From contig OY730174.1 in assembly GCA_963422465.1 (NCBI GenBank), positions 1,798,001 to 1,862,000 on the forward strand: a DNA stretch of 64,000 nt, written 5' to 3'. The notes below the pieces were generated by a model that saw only the letters and a list, made by a program, of their open reading frames with translations, was not told where the DNA came from and searched no databases. Source of the DNA: Lichina pygmaea (lineage: Eukaryota > Ascomycota > Lichinomycetes > Lichinales > Lichinaceae). This document shows, one piece after another, positions 1 to 10,798 of this stretch; the first letter of the stretch is position 1; each line of letters begins with the position of its first letter. The position numbers were made by a program, and so were the translations under genes.

Positions 1-763
1 TAGTCGCGCAGGAGCCAATGAGCGCGACGATGCTGATCGACGTGCTCACCCTGATGGATCACCACTACGACCTCGACAACGCGAGCGAGCTGACGGGACA
101 GGAGTTCTACCAGGCTCTGCGGATCGCGAAGTTTGTGCGATCCGAGAACGTGCCCAAGGGCATCCTGCTGGAACGGATCATCTGGAGGCGGTGCATGATC
201 CGCGACGACTGGACCGTCATCAACGACACGAAGCTCAAAGCCGACCGTGCCGTGGAGCAGTCAACCGGCAACACGGCGCTCTTCCTGAACCTAAGAGCGG
301 GACATCAAGCGGGTAAGTCGCAACACCTTGGGCCCTTTTTGTTTTTGTTCTGTCGGCTCCCCCCCCACGGTGTCTAACTGAAACTTTTCTCATGACAGGC
401 CTCTTCACGCCCCCGTCTCCGTTCCGGCCACGAGGGCCGAACGACGTTGCCGGTGCCGGACTGGCGGCCGCGGATCTGAAACTGCTGTATCCAGAAGATC
501 TCTGCAACCCGATCGCGGCGGACATGCGCAAGGAAGACGAGCGTCTGCAGGTGCAGATGGAGCGAGGCCGGCTCGAGCAGTGGTTCAGCGGCGTCAGCGC
601 GGCCGTGCACCGGAGCCGCCGCAGCGAGGCCGACGTCGAGCTCGGCCTCGCCAGGACTCGAAGGACGATCGAGCGCAACCTCGGCGCGTACGAGGACGAG
701 CCGCTCGGCCCGCCCTTGCCGCTGGACGACATGACACGAGCACGACTTGGAATGGACAAATGA
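1..763 (+). CDS. nup133: Nup133-family nucleoporin, C-terminal end (partial gene)
   Basis: This is the 3' end of a gene that starts left of the window; the frame is open from base 3. There are two exons, up to 312 and 399-763, separated by an 86-nt intron with GTAAGT donor, CTAAC branch site at 374-378 and AG at 397-398; the split codon joins cleanly (GGC). The protein carries the family signature IIWRRCMIRDDW followed by a run resembling INxTxLKxD, then the helical tail with RLEQWFSGV. These resemble the C-terminal alpha-solenoid of Nup133, a scaffold subunit of the Y-shaped (Nup107-Nup133/Nup84) nuclear pore subcomplex. The reading ends at TGA 761-763. Family assignment rests on recalled motifs; the beta-propeller half that would confirm it lies outside the window. 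Confidence 0.8.
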
Positions 764-1016
764 ACAGGTTTAACGATGACAGGGCAGTGGAGCGGACTGG
801 AGGTAGTAGTAGTTGTTTTTTCCCCTTTTCTTTGCGGTTGGAGCGAACAAAGAGTTCCCGTCCGAAATACCAAAAAATCGCATGATACCAGTTAGATGGG
901 ACGTTGTCGCTCTTCCCCCTCTCCCCTCTTGCTTGTTTGTCTTCTCTATTTTCTCCCTTTTCCATTCTTTCTGCATTCTTCTCCTTCCTCTTCTTCCCTC
1001 TTCTGATTTTCCATCC

Positions 1017-1061
<45 letters not shown>

Positions 1062-3894
1062 GTCTCAAGAGATCTGAACTCTTGTCTACTTTTGCTCCTT
1101 GCTCTTTTTTTTTGGGTTGCTTCTCGGTTGTGGAGGGTGTTCTGTGACTTTGTTCTAGAAGAGGGGGGGGGGTTGTCCTGTGGTCTCTTCAGTTGTCAAG
1201 CATGTACTCACAGTACTGGCCGGGTACTGCACCGTAAGCATAGCGGGAAAAAGACAATTTGATGTGGCATGTTCTGGATGGTGTTCAGAATGGTGCTCTG
1301 ACCAGTCGATTACACTCAGCACTTACTCTACTGTACTCTGCTGTGCTGTGCTATGCTGTGCTGTGCTGTACGTAATACCACAACTTTGCTGTCATTTATG
1401 TACACTACTCTACTGTAAGGTAGGGGGGTTGAGAGTTTAGACATCTCCTGGTTTCACACAAAGAGGAGCAGGAGCGAGAGCTTGCAGTCAGCTACTCAAC
1501 AGTATGTAGGAAGGCAAGAGTTCAGATATTTCCAAGGGTTGTAAAGAAAAAGACAAGTGGCTGATACTTCTTCTCTTATCGATATACAGAGTATAAAGCT
1601 CTATCAGAGCTTTGTCACGGAAAGGGTTCTCAGTATGTATAGCTCTATGAGAACTTCTGGGAGATAGACTGATGTCGATAACAAGCCGCTCAAGAAAACT
1701 ACCCACTTAGTGTGGCTGCAGCTTTTGTACTCTGTACGGAGTACTATTGAAGAAAAGGCAAGGGTGATGCGGAGTGAATATGCTTGGATGTGCTTGGCCA
1801 TGTCCCGCTACCACCCCTACAGTAAGCGTAGGCATTGGTAGGGTACCACTACAATCAAAGTGGTACCAGCCAGTACTTTAGTGGTGGTATAAGTAAGAAT
1901 ACTACGTGGTGAACTTGAACAGCCATGTTCATTTGTCTGGTCATCTGAAAACCACCCTGTTCATCTCGAGGGCTGGCCTGAATGAAGCACCTCTTTGTGC
2001 TGCCAGAGATCCCAGAGATTCCAAGAGCTGAGACCGCAGAACAGGCACGACCACCTATGACTGGAATGGCGAGGCGTGGCTAGCCTGGCGTGCCTGGTGA
2101 CATGACAGTGGGTAAAAAATAGTTGGACATCATGTTTGCTAGCGAATAGGCAGGTGTGGGTTCAGCAGGCTAGTAGCTGCGTCAGGCCGGCAGCTGCGTC
2201 AGGCGATCGATGTCCAGAACACGCTCTTCTGATGAACCATTTGGCTGCTGGAGCTAGTTGGATTCCGCCATCGCGGGGTTTGCTGGCACGGCGACGAGGA
2301 GACAACCGGTGCAAGCACCTGCCAGCACCTGCTCGTCTTGCGTAGGCATCACAGACTCGTCGACAAACTTGTCAAGGGGGGTGATATCATCTTTGTTACT
2401 AGCAAAAACTACTAGTACCCGGCAGCGTTCCTGGCTGAAGTATGATGCCTATACTGCCAGCAGGGGCACTCGTGGAGACTTGAACAGGCATTCTGAACCC
2501 CATGAGTGTGTATCATGAAATTCGTGTTCCATGTCGAGTGGCAGTGGATATCAGGGCCCTCTAAGAGCCATCAAGAAATGTGACTTCCGACAGCAAGGGT
2601 CTTCTTGGGGTTTCTCGTAACCGTCCCGGGCAGTTTCCGTCGCTCGCGTCCGCCTTCTTTCCAGCGGAGGCCTAGCCATGCCCCCTAGCAGGTGGTGCTA
2701 GCGGATATGGGCCCTCAAGGCGCCTACCTTCGTGTCTTCCAAACGTACGAGTACTTCCGTACAAAGTCAAGTCTCTGCTCCAGAGTGTCGGTCAGGGTCC
2801 CCAGCATCTTCAATATCTCCGAGTATTTGATGTCTCACTGCACTCTGACCAACGAGGCCGGCGAGAATCTCTCGGAGAGGTGGATTCGCAGGGTCAGGCA
2901 TCACGAGTATTACGTACTCGTACACTTCTGCCGGATCACGGGATCTCCCGGCCCGCTTTGACCTGCACAAGCCGTTCGTGCCGTTGAGAGCGCCGAGCGA
3001 GGGTGGTGCGCATTGGTCTCTCCGGGCTCCCGTGTCGAGCGCGCTAACCGTTATCTGTCCATACCGCCCCCCGTAGAAATACAACACCGAATTTTCGCCG
3101 CCTTGCGTGCGACGCTTCTCCGATTCTGACACCCCTACATTTTACTACTGTACGCCACGTACATACGTACTTCGCTACCAAATTACAATCCCACCTCCTC
3201 ATCTTCTTTGGCAGCCTTTTCGACCCGTCCGAACCCGCCCAAAGGAAAACTTTTCCCCCGCTGAGGAGGTCGGCGGAGGAAAGGGATCAACATCAGGGCT
3301 GGCGTGTTTGGATCTCGAACGAAGCCAGTGCAGGTACGCCACCGTTCTAGCCCTGCGTCGAACCTTTTGAAAAGCCCGACTCCGCACTTCCGTCGACGCT
3401 CCGTAGCCGACCCTCAGACGCCCGCCGACGCTCGGCGTCAAGACCTCGTCGCCACGGCCGCTCCTGCCTGTCCGCCGAGGATCGCCGTCAGTCCGGTCGC
3501 ATACGCCTCGCACGGGGTGAACCACGATCCGAAGCCTTGCTGCTGCTGGCAATGTCGTCTGGCTTGCAGGCGCCACCGGTAACCGCGGGCTCGGGGCCCT
3601 AGCCTCGGAGTGTCAACACCGACCCTCGTCGGCCTTGGGAGACCGTCGCTCGGCCGTTGTGGAGCTTGGAGGGGGCCTTGTTGTGGGGCCGACGACACAT
3701 CTCCCTGGCTCTAAATCGCCCTTCTCGACCTCTACAGCTTTCCAACGTCGACAACCGTCGCGCTAGTGAGTGCCCGGCGCGTCGAACGCGAAGCCCGACG
3801 GCGTTACTGCGGCTCTTGTCCGGTTCTGACAGCTCTCGTGCAGGATCTATTGCTCTCAGGCTGGACTGACTGGCAACCGGCGACTTCTCTCACC
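764..3894. other. Intergenic spacer, long 5' region of the casein kinase gene
   Basis: I find no convincing gene in this 3.1-kb stretch. It holds a long CT microsatellite, a short G run near 1163-1170, a TGTGC-type pentamer repeat at about 1338-1369, and otherwise unique sequence. Open frames here are short, lack family resemblance and overlap on both strands. The last 700 bases become GC- and pyrimidine-rich and probably contain the promoter and 5' UTR of the kinase gene downstream; no TATA box stands out. Confidence 0.6.
1019..1059. repeat. (CT)n microsatellite
   Basis: About 20 uninterrupted CT units, embedded in a longer pyrimidine-rich stretch (about 900-1115). Confidence 0.95.
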
Positions 3895-5558
3895 ATGTCG
3901 TCGGCTGCGTCTAATGTTGTCGGCGTGCATTATCGCGTGGGCAAGAAGATCGGAGAAGGCTCGTTCGGGGTCATATTCGAGGGCACCAACCTGCTCAACA
4001 ACCAAATGGTGGCCATAAAATTCGTGCGTCTCGGCCGTCGAACGGTGTCGGGATGGGTGTGCTGAGCCAGATGTGCCTAGGAACCCCGGAAAAGCGATGC
4101 ACCACAGCTACGAGACGAATACCGAACGTACAAGATCCTTGTTGGGTGCCGTAAGTGCTCACCAGCCGCATGCAGGCTTCTCGATCGGACCAGCGTTGAC
4201 CGTTCCGGACAGCCGGTATACCCAATGTATACTACTTCGGTCAAGAAGGCCTCCACAACATCCTGGTCATCGACCTCCTCGGTCCCAGCCTCGAAGACCT
4301 TTTCGATCTCTGCAACCGGAAGTTCACCATCAAGACCGTCGTCATGGTGGCGAAGCAGATGGTACGGTCCCGAGGTCGACCCCTCCGACCCCAGGGCTCT
4401 GGAGCGCTGACCTCGCCGTAGCTCTCTCGCGTGCAGACGATCCACGAGAAGAACCTGATCTACAGGGACATCAAGCCCGATAATTTTCTGATCGGTCGTC
4501 CCGGCACGAAGACCGCCAACGTCATCCACGTCGTCGACTTTGGAATGGCCAAACAGTACCGTGATCCCAAGACCAAGCAGCACATCGCCTATCGAGAACG
4601 CAAGTCGTTGTCGGGGACGGCCCGGTACATGAGCATCAACACCCACCTCGGTCGCGAGCAGTCGCGCCGGGACGACCTCGAGGCCCTCGGTCACGTCTTC
4701 ATGTACTTTCTGAGAGGAGGACTGCCCTGGCAAGGCCTGAAGGCGGCCACGAACAAGCAAAAGTACGAGAAGATTGGCGAGAAGAAGCAGACGACGGCGA
4801 TCAAGGATCTCTGCGACAACTTCCCAGGTACGCCGCCGCATCACGTCTTCCCGCCCCGATAGCAACACGCCGCGTCGGAATCTAACCCGAGCGCAACTCC
4901 GACAGAGGAGTTCAACAAGTACCTCAGCTACGTCCGCAACCTCGGCTTCGAGGACACTCCTGACTACGACTACCTCCGAGAGCTGTTCACGCAGGCGCTC
5001 AAGAACACGGGCGAGGTCGAGGACGGCGAGTACGACTGGATGAGGATCAACAGTGGCAAGGGATGGGAGGCGATGAAGCAGCATCCGTCGCAGATCCACC
5101 TCCACCAGGCCAACGGCGTGCCGAACTCGTCGCAAAGGGAGCTCCACGGAACGACGCGAGCACCGCAGACGCCGGCACAACTGACGGCCGCCCGTTTAAA
5201 CGCCGCGCAACCCCCGCCCCCGTCCCCGGCGAAGCCGGGTCTGGGCAAGACGCGCGAGCGGCAAAGCGCCTCCGGCGCGCTGCCAACGAAGCGTCAGAGC
5301 GGAGCGGCGGGGGGTTTCAACGACATGGCCACGCCGACGGCCTCGACCCTGGCGCAGTTCCAGAACAGCACCTCGCATCTGCCGCCGCGCATGAGCATGC
5401 AACCGAACATGAGCCAGAACGCGTTGCCGAACCACACGCCGACGGCGGCGACGGCGGCGACCTCGTCTCCGCCCGGGAACAACCACGAGCCGGCTCGTCG
5501 GACCGGAATTCAGAAGTTGATGAAGGTCCTGTGTTGCGGTAGGCGATCCGACTCCTGA
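3895..5558 (+). CDS. YCK2: Casein kinase I, Yck1/Yck2 type
   Basis: Membrane-anchored serine/threonine kinase of the yeast Yck1/2 branch, acting at the plasma membrane and in trafficking and nutrient signalling. Five exons: 3895-4023, 4081-4150, 4213-4361, 4422-4827, 4906-5558, giving 468 aa; introns are 57-78 nt and every junction restores the conserved kinase sequence. Visible motifs: glycine loop GEGSFG at about 20-25, Lys42 in VAIK, catalytic Asp132 in YRDIKPDN, Asp155 of DFG, and the CK1-specific SINTHLG in place of the usual APE. The N-terminal run [18 protein letters not shown] is typical of Yck rather than Hrr25. The tail is long, Gln/Pro/Ala/Ser-rich and low in complexity. It ends [11 protein letters not shown], where Cys461-Cys462 are the likely palmitoylation site. 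The start ATG sits in a CACCATG context and matches the usual N-terminus. Confidence 0.95.
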
Positions 5559-5660
5559 GCGACGTGCCGGGGGAGGCGGGTGGCAAGACGGGCCGATGCG
5601 CCTCCCGCTGTGCTCTGCTTCGGCGGCGTTGTCACGGTCACCGTCGCCTTCGCGATCGTC

Positions 5661-5702
5661 ACCACCACCACCACCACCACCACCACCACCACCACCACCA
5701 CC
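5661..5702. repeat. (CAC)n microsatellite
   Basis: About 14 CAC/ACC triplets followed by an imperfect CGTCAT tract, about 100 bases past the kinase stop codon, so probably in its 3' UTR. Confidence 0.95.
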
Positions 5703-7529
5703 GTCGTCATCATCGTCGTCAACCTCGTCGACACGCAAACTGATTCGCTTTGCGCTCGCTCTCTTGTTGCAGGATGGCCGACGTGTGAGCTCCTGCGGCG
5801 ACGCCGAGCGACTGCTGCGCATACGGACCGGCTACCTTGTCGTCGACGGAAAAGGGACCTTTGACGGTCGTCTAGGGAAGCGCTCAGCCTTCGGGCAGGA
5901 TGCTCTCCGAGGCGGCCCGCTCTGCATCGCTGTCCCCCCCCTGGCGCGCCTTTCCGTCCGGCCAACGTCTCCCTCCACTGTCCTCGCTTTCCCCCCATCC
6001 TCTTCCCCTTCTACTCATCTACTCTACCATTATCCTCTTTTTACATGGGCTTGCGCGGGTCAACGGGAAAACAAAGGGAGAACAGAGTCAGGATCCGGGT
6101 GGTGTATGGGAGAGTCTGGGCCTGAGTGTATCTGCTGCTGTTGTTGGGTTGCAACCTCAGTGTACCCCCCCATCATGACAGCATTTGCATTCGGCCACGG
6201 GGTTGGTCGTGGGTGGAATTCAGTCTTCTCGTGACGCTATTACTTGTCCCCTCACTCTCATTCTGTCTCCTATCGTTTCATCCCTATGTTCGTTGTTGCA
6301 TCGCGTTACTTATTAATGTCGCTCTGGGCTGGTTGCTCCCGCCATCACATGGAATCTGTGTTGGCATTGCTGTGTCGGATCTCCTCGAACTGCTGTCGTT
6401 TGTTGATCCACCAGTTACGACATCTCATGCATCGTCTACCTGCCAGTTGACCGCCCTCTACCCTCCTAGATTATTCCCATACCCTCGCTCGGTGTCAAGC
6501 ATCTTGGGACGGTTAATGCCTGCATGTCATGATGCATTGTCTGCCCCAGCGGCCAGCATTTGGCTTTCACCTCTGCTTCTGCCTGTGAGCTGCTCATGAA
6601 TTTTCCACGTCCACTCCAAACTGGTCTATCTTTACACTCCCTGTATGCACTGTCTAATTGTCCGTCAATCACTCCTTCAAGCTGGCCTCTAATCACTTGC
6701 ATCGTTCATCTGTTCTTTTCCCATAATCGTCGTTCCTGTCTCTGTGACAGAGTGCTCCAGCCTTCATTCCTGCAAGTTCACCCAGCTTTGATCCCGCTAC
6801 GCTCTCCCCCCAGTCATTCATTCTTGAAGTATAATCCTTTTTCTTTCCGTCGTTCAGCCCCATTCGACCCACTCTGTCGGCCTCTTTTCCCCTCCTCTCA
6901 AACAAGCAACGGAAGTTCCATCGACCCTCCTTCATCTCTTCTCGCGTCCTAGCACCCACAGAATGGAGAGGAGTGTCCAGCGAACCCATTTCTCATTTGC
7001 GTACCATTGACGAGATTGGCTTCAGCGTCTATAGAGTCGTCGGGGTGTCTTTTTGATCAGTTTCCGGCTCGGTTGTCCGTCCCTCTCGATTACCTCATAA
7101 TTGTCTGTCTCTCCTACACTTTCTCAAAGTTGTCGATTTCAAAAACTTATCCTGTCGATTTTCCTAGGATGATAATGCACTTCACGAATCAAATAACGAT
7201 GTAGTTCCGACGACCATGTGTGCGTGACACGTGGCCTACTACAAGCGGGCGGGCATTGCAGTCTACCTGCTCTGGACTGACCTGCTGAGATGGACGTCGT
7301 CAAGCCGCCGCTTGCGAAACCCAAGGTCTGGGTAATCTTTCCCGTTACAAAGGAAGCTCAGAGTCAGTCAGCAGTGGGAGTCAGCACGCCGCCTTAGGAG
7401 CAGGCGCAGTACCAGGAGTCAGCACGAAGCACTACGAGGAAGACGTGCATAGTCCAGGCTAGCCTCTCCATCTAGACCACTAGATCGTTACCAAACCCAG
7501 CGCACTTCTCACCACGACGGAAGCCAGAC

Positions 7530-7735
7530 GCATCTAGTATCTATCGCCGAAAGAATGACGAGATGGACCGCTGGCTCGACCACTAGCTAGACCATTGGCT
7601 GGACCACTGGCCAGATGAACGGCCAGATGAGTGGTCAAATATATGGCCAAATGAACACCCAGGTCCGTGGGCAGGCCCGTGGGCAGGCCCCTAGCTGTGC
7701 CAGTAGCCAGCCCGTACGGTAGCCAGGCAAACAAA
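7530..7735. repeat. Degenerate 12-nt-like tandem repeat block
   Basis: Recurring variants of GACCACTGGCCAGAT and GTGGGCAGGCCC. The phrases 'ggctggaccactggccag' and 'agatgaacggccagatgag' show the drifting unit. A weak frame on the minus strand is just the repeat read as short Leu/Ala/Thr/Gly peptides. Confidence 0.6.
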
Positions 7736-8198
7736 ATAGATGTGCGTTCGTTTTAGGTACTGTACGTACATAGCCTTACAAGTACGTAGATAACGTTTGA
7801 TGTTGATCCTGCATGGTGCCGCTGATCCTGCATGGGCGCCGCCTGGTGCCTTCTAGAGCCTTCCAGCTCCAAGGCAAATAAAGGCTTCGTGTCTACATAT
7901 AGCTGATTAGCTTAGTTCTCCCTAATCGATCAATCAGTCGACACACTCATCTTCTTCCCGCTGCTCGAGACAGCGTTCCTAGTCGAACAGATAAAGCAAC
8001 ACCGCAATCCTGAAGGGGTATAAATCAATAAATGGACATGATTGATCAGACATGACTCAGACATTTGTGATGCAGATGAACAGACCAACGGAGCTGGGAT
8101 CTGGGATCTTGTAGTGACGGCTGAACTGGTGGGTTTGATTGGCTCAGGGACGTTCATACTTAGACTCATGGATTGATGGATTGACGGATTGAGAGAGA

Positions 8199-8217
8199 GG
8201 GGGGGGGGGGGGGGGGG
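8199..8217 (+). repeat. Poly-G tract (19 G)
   Basis: An uninterrupted run of 19 G on the + strand, preceded by GAGAGAGA and followed by AAAGGGGG. It could form a G-quadruplex. Such long G runs are also prone to sequencing and assembly error. Confidence 0.9.
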
Positions 8218-8289
8218 AAAGGGGGAAGAGAGAACGCGCGGATGGAGAGCGTGACGGGTAGAAAGAGTGACCGGCGGGGAGAGTGAGGG

Positions 8290-8690
8290 GCAAAGAGAGT
8301 GATAGATGGACGGATTAATTGACTGGTAGTGGTCTGACAGATGGTCTGATACATGCACTGGTGGACTGATTGATGAACCGATTGGTGAACTTTTTGATAC
8401 AACTGAATGATCGACTGACAACTAGATAGACGACTAGACAGGCAGCTAGACGGACAGCTAGACGGACAGGCTGACAGACTGATCGGATGGTCAACTGATC
8501 GACCGACAACCACACTGATAGACAGGCCAGTCAACCTGATCAACAGACCAATCAACTCCTAGCCAGACAATTCGACGGACAGAGAACTCGACAGACCAAT
8601 TAAATCCGAGGCAGAGAACTCGACCGGCAGAGAACTCGACAGACAGAGAATTTGACAGACAGAGAACTCGACAGGCGAAGAGACTGATAC
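8290..8690. repeat. Degenerate GACAGACnn tandem repeat block
   Basis: Repeated variants of short units such as 'gactagacaggcagctagac', 'gacagacagagaactcga' and 'ctgatcgaccgacaacc'. The unit length wanders around 8-20 nt. The clearest section is at about 8570-8690, where AGAGAACTCGACAG-like units recur roughly five times. Confidence 0.6.
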
Positions 8691-8900
8691 CGTATCAGGA
8701 GAAAGGACGAGGTACCAGGCAGAGAGACCTTGTTACGTTACCCGTGGTTACATACCTGACCGTGCTCGCCGGAACGAATGGATGGATTGATTGACCCATA
8801 CTCCCGACCAGATATATGCTCTCGACCAGGGACGTACTCTCAGCCAGAGACTCACTCCCAACCAGAGACCTACTCTCAACGGCGTAGACCGAGAACACGA

Positions 8901-10735
8901 TCATTGCAACTGCGCCAGAAATGGGACGAGCCCCTCGTCGTCCCTCTTGATCGTCGGCGTCGTGCTCGTCGTCTTGGTCGTCGTTGGCCCCGGTGGAACA
9001 TTTTCTTCTTGCACAGCACTGTCAGAATCACCACCAGAACCACCACCGCCATCCCCTTTTCCTACGACTACTCCGTCGTGGTACTTCTCCTTGTCGTAGA
9101 AATTCGAGAGCCGTGCCACCTTGGCCGCGTCGAGCCAGCGGCCACCCTCGACTTTGATCTCCGGGATCTCCAGCAGCTTCTGATCGCTCGTCCAGACGAG
9201 CACTCGCGCCTTCTCCGGGGCGGTCTTGTCCTTCGTCGCCCGTGGTACGTGCTCGTGCTGGTTCTGCAGAGGAGACGACTGTGATTGTCCTCGTGGTTGC
9301 GCCAGTTTGGTAATGAACGGTAGACCGGGGATCTTCACGCTGTCGTCGCCATCGTCAAAGTAGACCTCGTATGTGTCACCTTCAGTGTCGCTGTTGGTGT
9401 CCATGTCTGCGGCCCCGTCCACGCTCACCACAGAAGCGTCATGTTCGCTTTCTGCGATGGATGAGGGCTCGGTGGTGGACGACGAAAGCGAATAACCCGG
9501 GGGCGCGTCTCGGAAGACGCGTGTCCATTCCGAGGGGGTTCCTACCGGTCGAATGCCCTGGAACATGACGCGTTTGACGACAACTTGACCAGGTGGGCCT
9601 GGAAGATTCGGCTGCGTGACCGCCATGTTCCAGAGAGGCCCGAGCACACGTTGACGGCGCAAAATGTGCTGTGCCGTCCACGCGTTCCAGTCGACGCGTC
9701 TGTCGTCCGGAGAGAGCTTGGGAGCCCACGGGTATCTGATCGGGTCATTGTCTTCCTCCTCGGGGTTGGGTAGGGGGTATTTCCGTGCCCGAGATCTGTA
9801 GACTTCCCTGTGGATGCCTCCGATTAACAGTCTGGCGGCCTTGGGTGCCAGAAAGTCGATGAGATCTTGGGCCGTGCAGCTGTCAGGGTGCGGAATGGGG
9901 ATTCCTGACGCAGGCGTCTGCCGCAGAATCCTCCCATGATCGAGTTTCTCGGGATGGAGTGTCTGGAGGGTGACGCCTGTTCTTGTGCGCCCGTGTAGAA
10001 GCTGGTAGTAGATTGGTGATGCTCCTCGGAATCTGATGTGGCCCGTCAACGTCTCGCCTCCGGGTTCGCAGTCGAAGGAGTGTCCAGCTCACTCAGGAAG
10101 GAGTGATGGATGGACGTTGATCCCTCCATATTCGGCTGCGTTCAAGATTCTTGGCGGCACAAAAAGGCCAAATGAGACAGCCACAATGAGGTTGATCGGC
10201 CGGCCGAGAGGCTGTGGAGGCTGTATACCATCAGCAACTGCATTCTGTGGGCGGATAGCACGATCGCTTCTCTACGTACCTCCCATCCTGAGAATGTGCT
10301 CAGCTCGTGGACCACAAGACCAAGCTCGTTGCCGACTTCCTTGACCGGTACTTGTTTATGTTAGCTGACAGCCGATTGAAAAGAAATCGATCCTTTGGAC
10401 GTACTGATGGCTAGTCTCTTGCGGCCTCGCCCAACGCGTTTGGGCTCCTTGCACACGACATCTATGGATTCGATCATGTCTGGCCGCCTCTCATGCAGCC
10501 GATGCAAGGCACGCAACGACACGGCACTGAATCCATCTGAGCCGCAGTAGAGAATGCGCAACGGCTCTCTGGTCTCCTGGAACGCACGTTGCCGGTAACA
10601 GCGGACAGGGCTAGATATGCGCTGGAAGCTCAGCCCAGGCCAGAGAAGCTTCGTGGGACGAGGAGCCAGCCGACCAGTGATGCGGTTCCTGGTTGGTGGT
10701 CCTAGATGGTCTCCGCTAAGCTTGGCACGGATCAT
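8901..10735 (-). CDS. FMT1: Mitochondrial methionyl-tRNA formyltransferase
   Basis: Formylates the initiator Met-tRNA in the mitochondrion using 10-formyl-tetrahydrofolate. Four exons on the minus strand: 10735-10405, 10350-10280, 10220-10093 and 10032-8901, giving 553 aa. Introns are about 55-60 nt with GT-AG ends, and one has a GCTAAC branch site. The N-terminus (1-55) is basic and Arg/Ser/Pro-rich, as expected of a mitochondrial targeting peptide. Then come RILYCGSDGFS, the catalytic set Asn169/His171 in NVHPSLLP, and Asp208 in LDHG, with spacing close to that of the bacterial enzyme. HPSLLPEFRGASPI is the family signature loop. The C-terminal half is longer than usual, with a Ser/Asp/Glu-rich insert around 320-375 and a Gly/Asp-rich tail. 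The gene is head-to-head with CCZ1. Confidence 0.92.
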
Positions 10736-10798
10736 TGACGAAAAGGTGCGAACGCGGACGAGTTTCGGCTACTCACGATACGCAACTGCGGTAGCGGG
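10736..10798. promoter_or_regulatory. 63-bp bidirectional intergenic region, FMT1/CCZ1
   Basis: The predicted FMT1 ATG (minus) and CCZ1 ATG (plus) are only 63 bp apart. The space has no TATA box and contains several CG dinucleotides (CGAACGCGGACGAG). Both 5' UTRs and core promoters must either overlap here or extend into the opposite gene. Both start codons are chosen from family N-termini and could each move slightly. Confidence 0.55.

Larger units (their letters stand above)
5559..8900. other. Intergenic spacer rich in simple and degenerate repeats
   Basis: This 3.3-kb stretch between the kinase and the formyltransferase gene has no ORF I can assign. The first part (5559 to about 6000) is probably kinase 3' UTR. 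The middle (about 5900-7200) is pyrimidine-rich on the + strand. The right half (about 7500-8800) consists largely of degenerate short tandem repeats and a long G run, listed separately. Confidence 0.6.

Noticed and set aside
235-873. A 212-codon open frame on the minus strand opposite the nucleoporin end
   Set aside because: It lies antisense to conserved coding sequence, is Arg/Ser/Pro-rich as expected from a GC-rich shadow frame, and has no family resemblance.
2767-3132. A 121-codon minus-strand frame in the spacer upstream of the kinase
   Set aside because: No recognisable domain, no splice extension that makes sense, and a plus-strand frame of similar length overlaps it.
5196-5822. A minus-strand frame with a poly-Gly run, and plus-strand poly-Thr or poly-Pro frames
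   Set aside because: The homopolymeric peptides are the CAC microsatellite read in different frames; part is antisense to the kinase tail.
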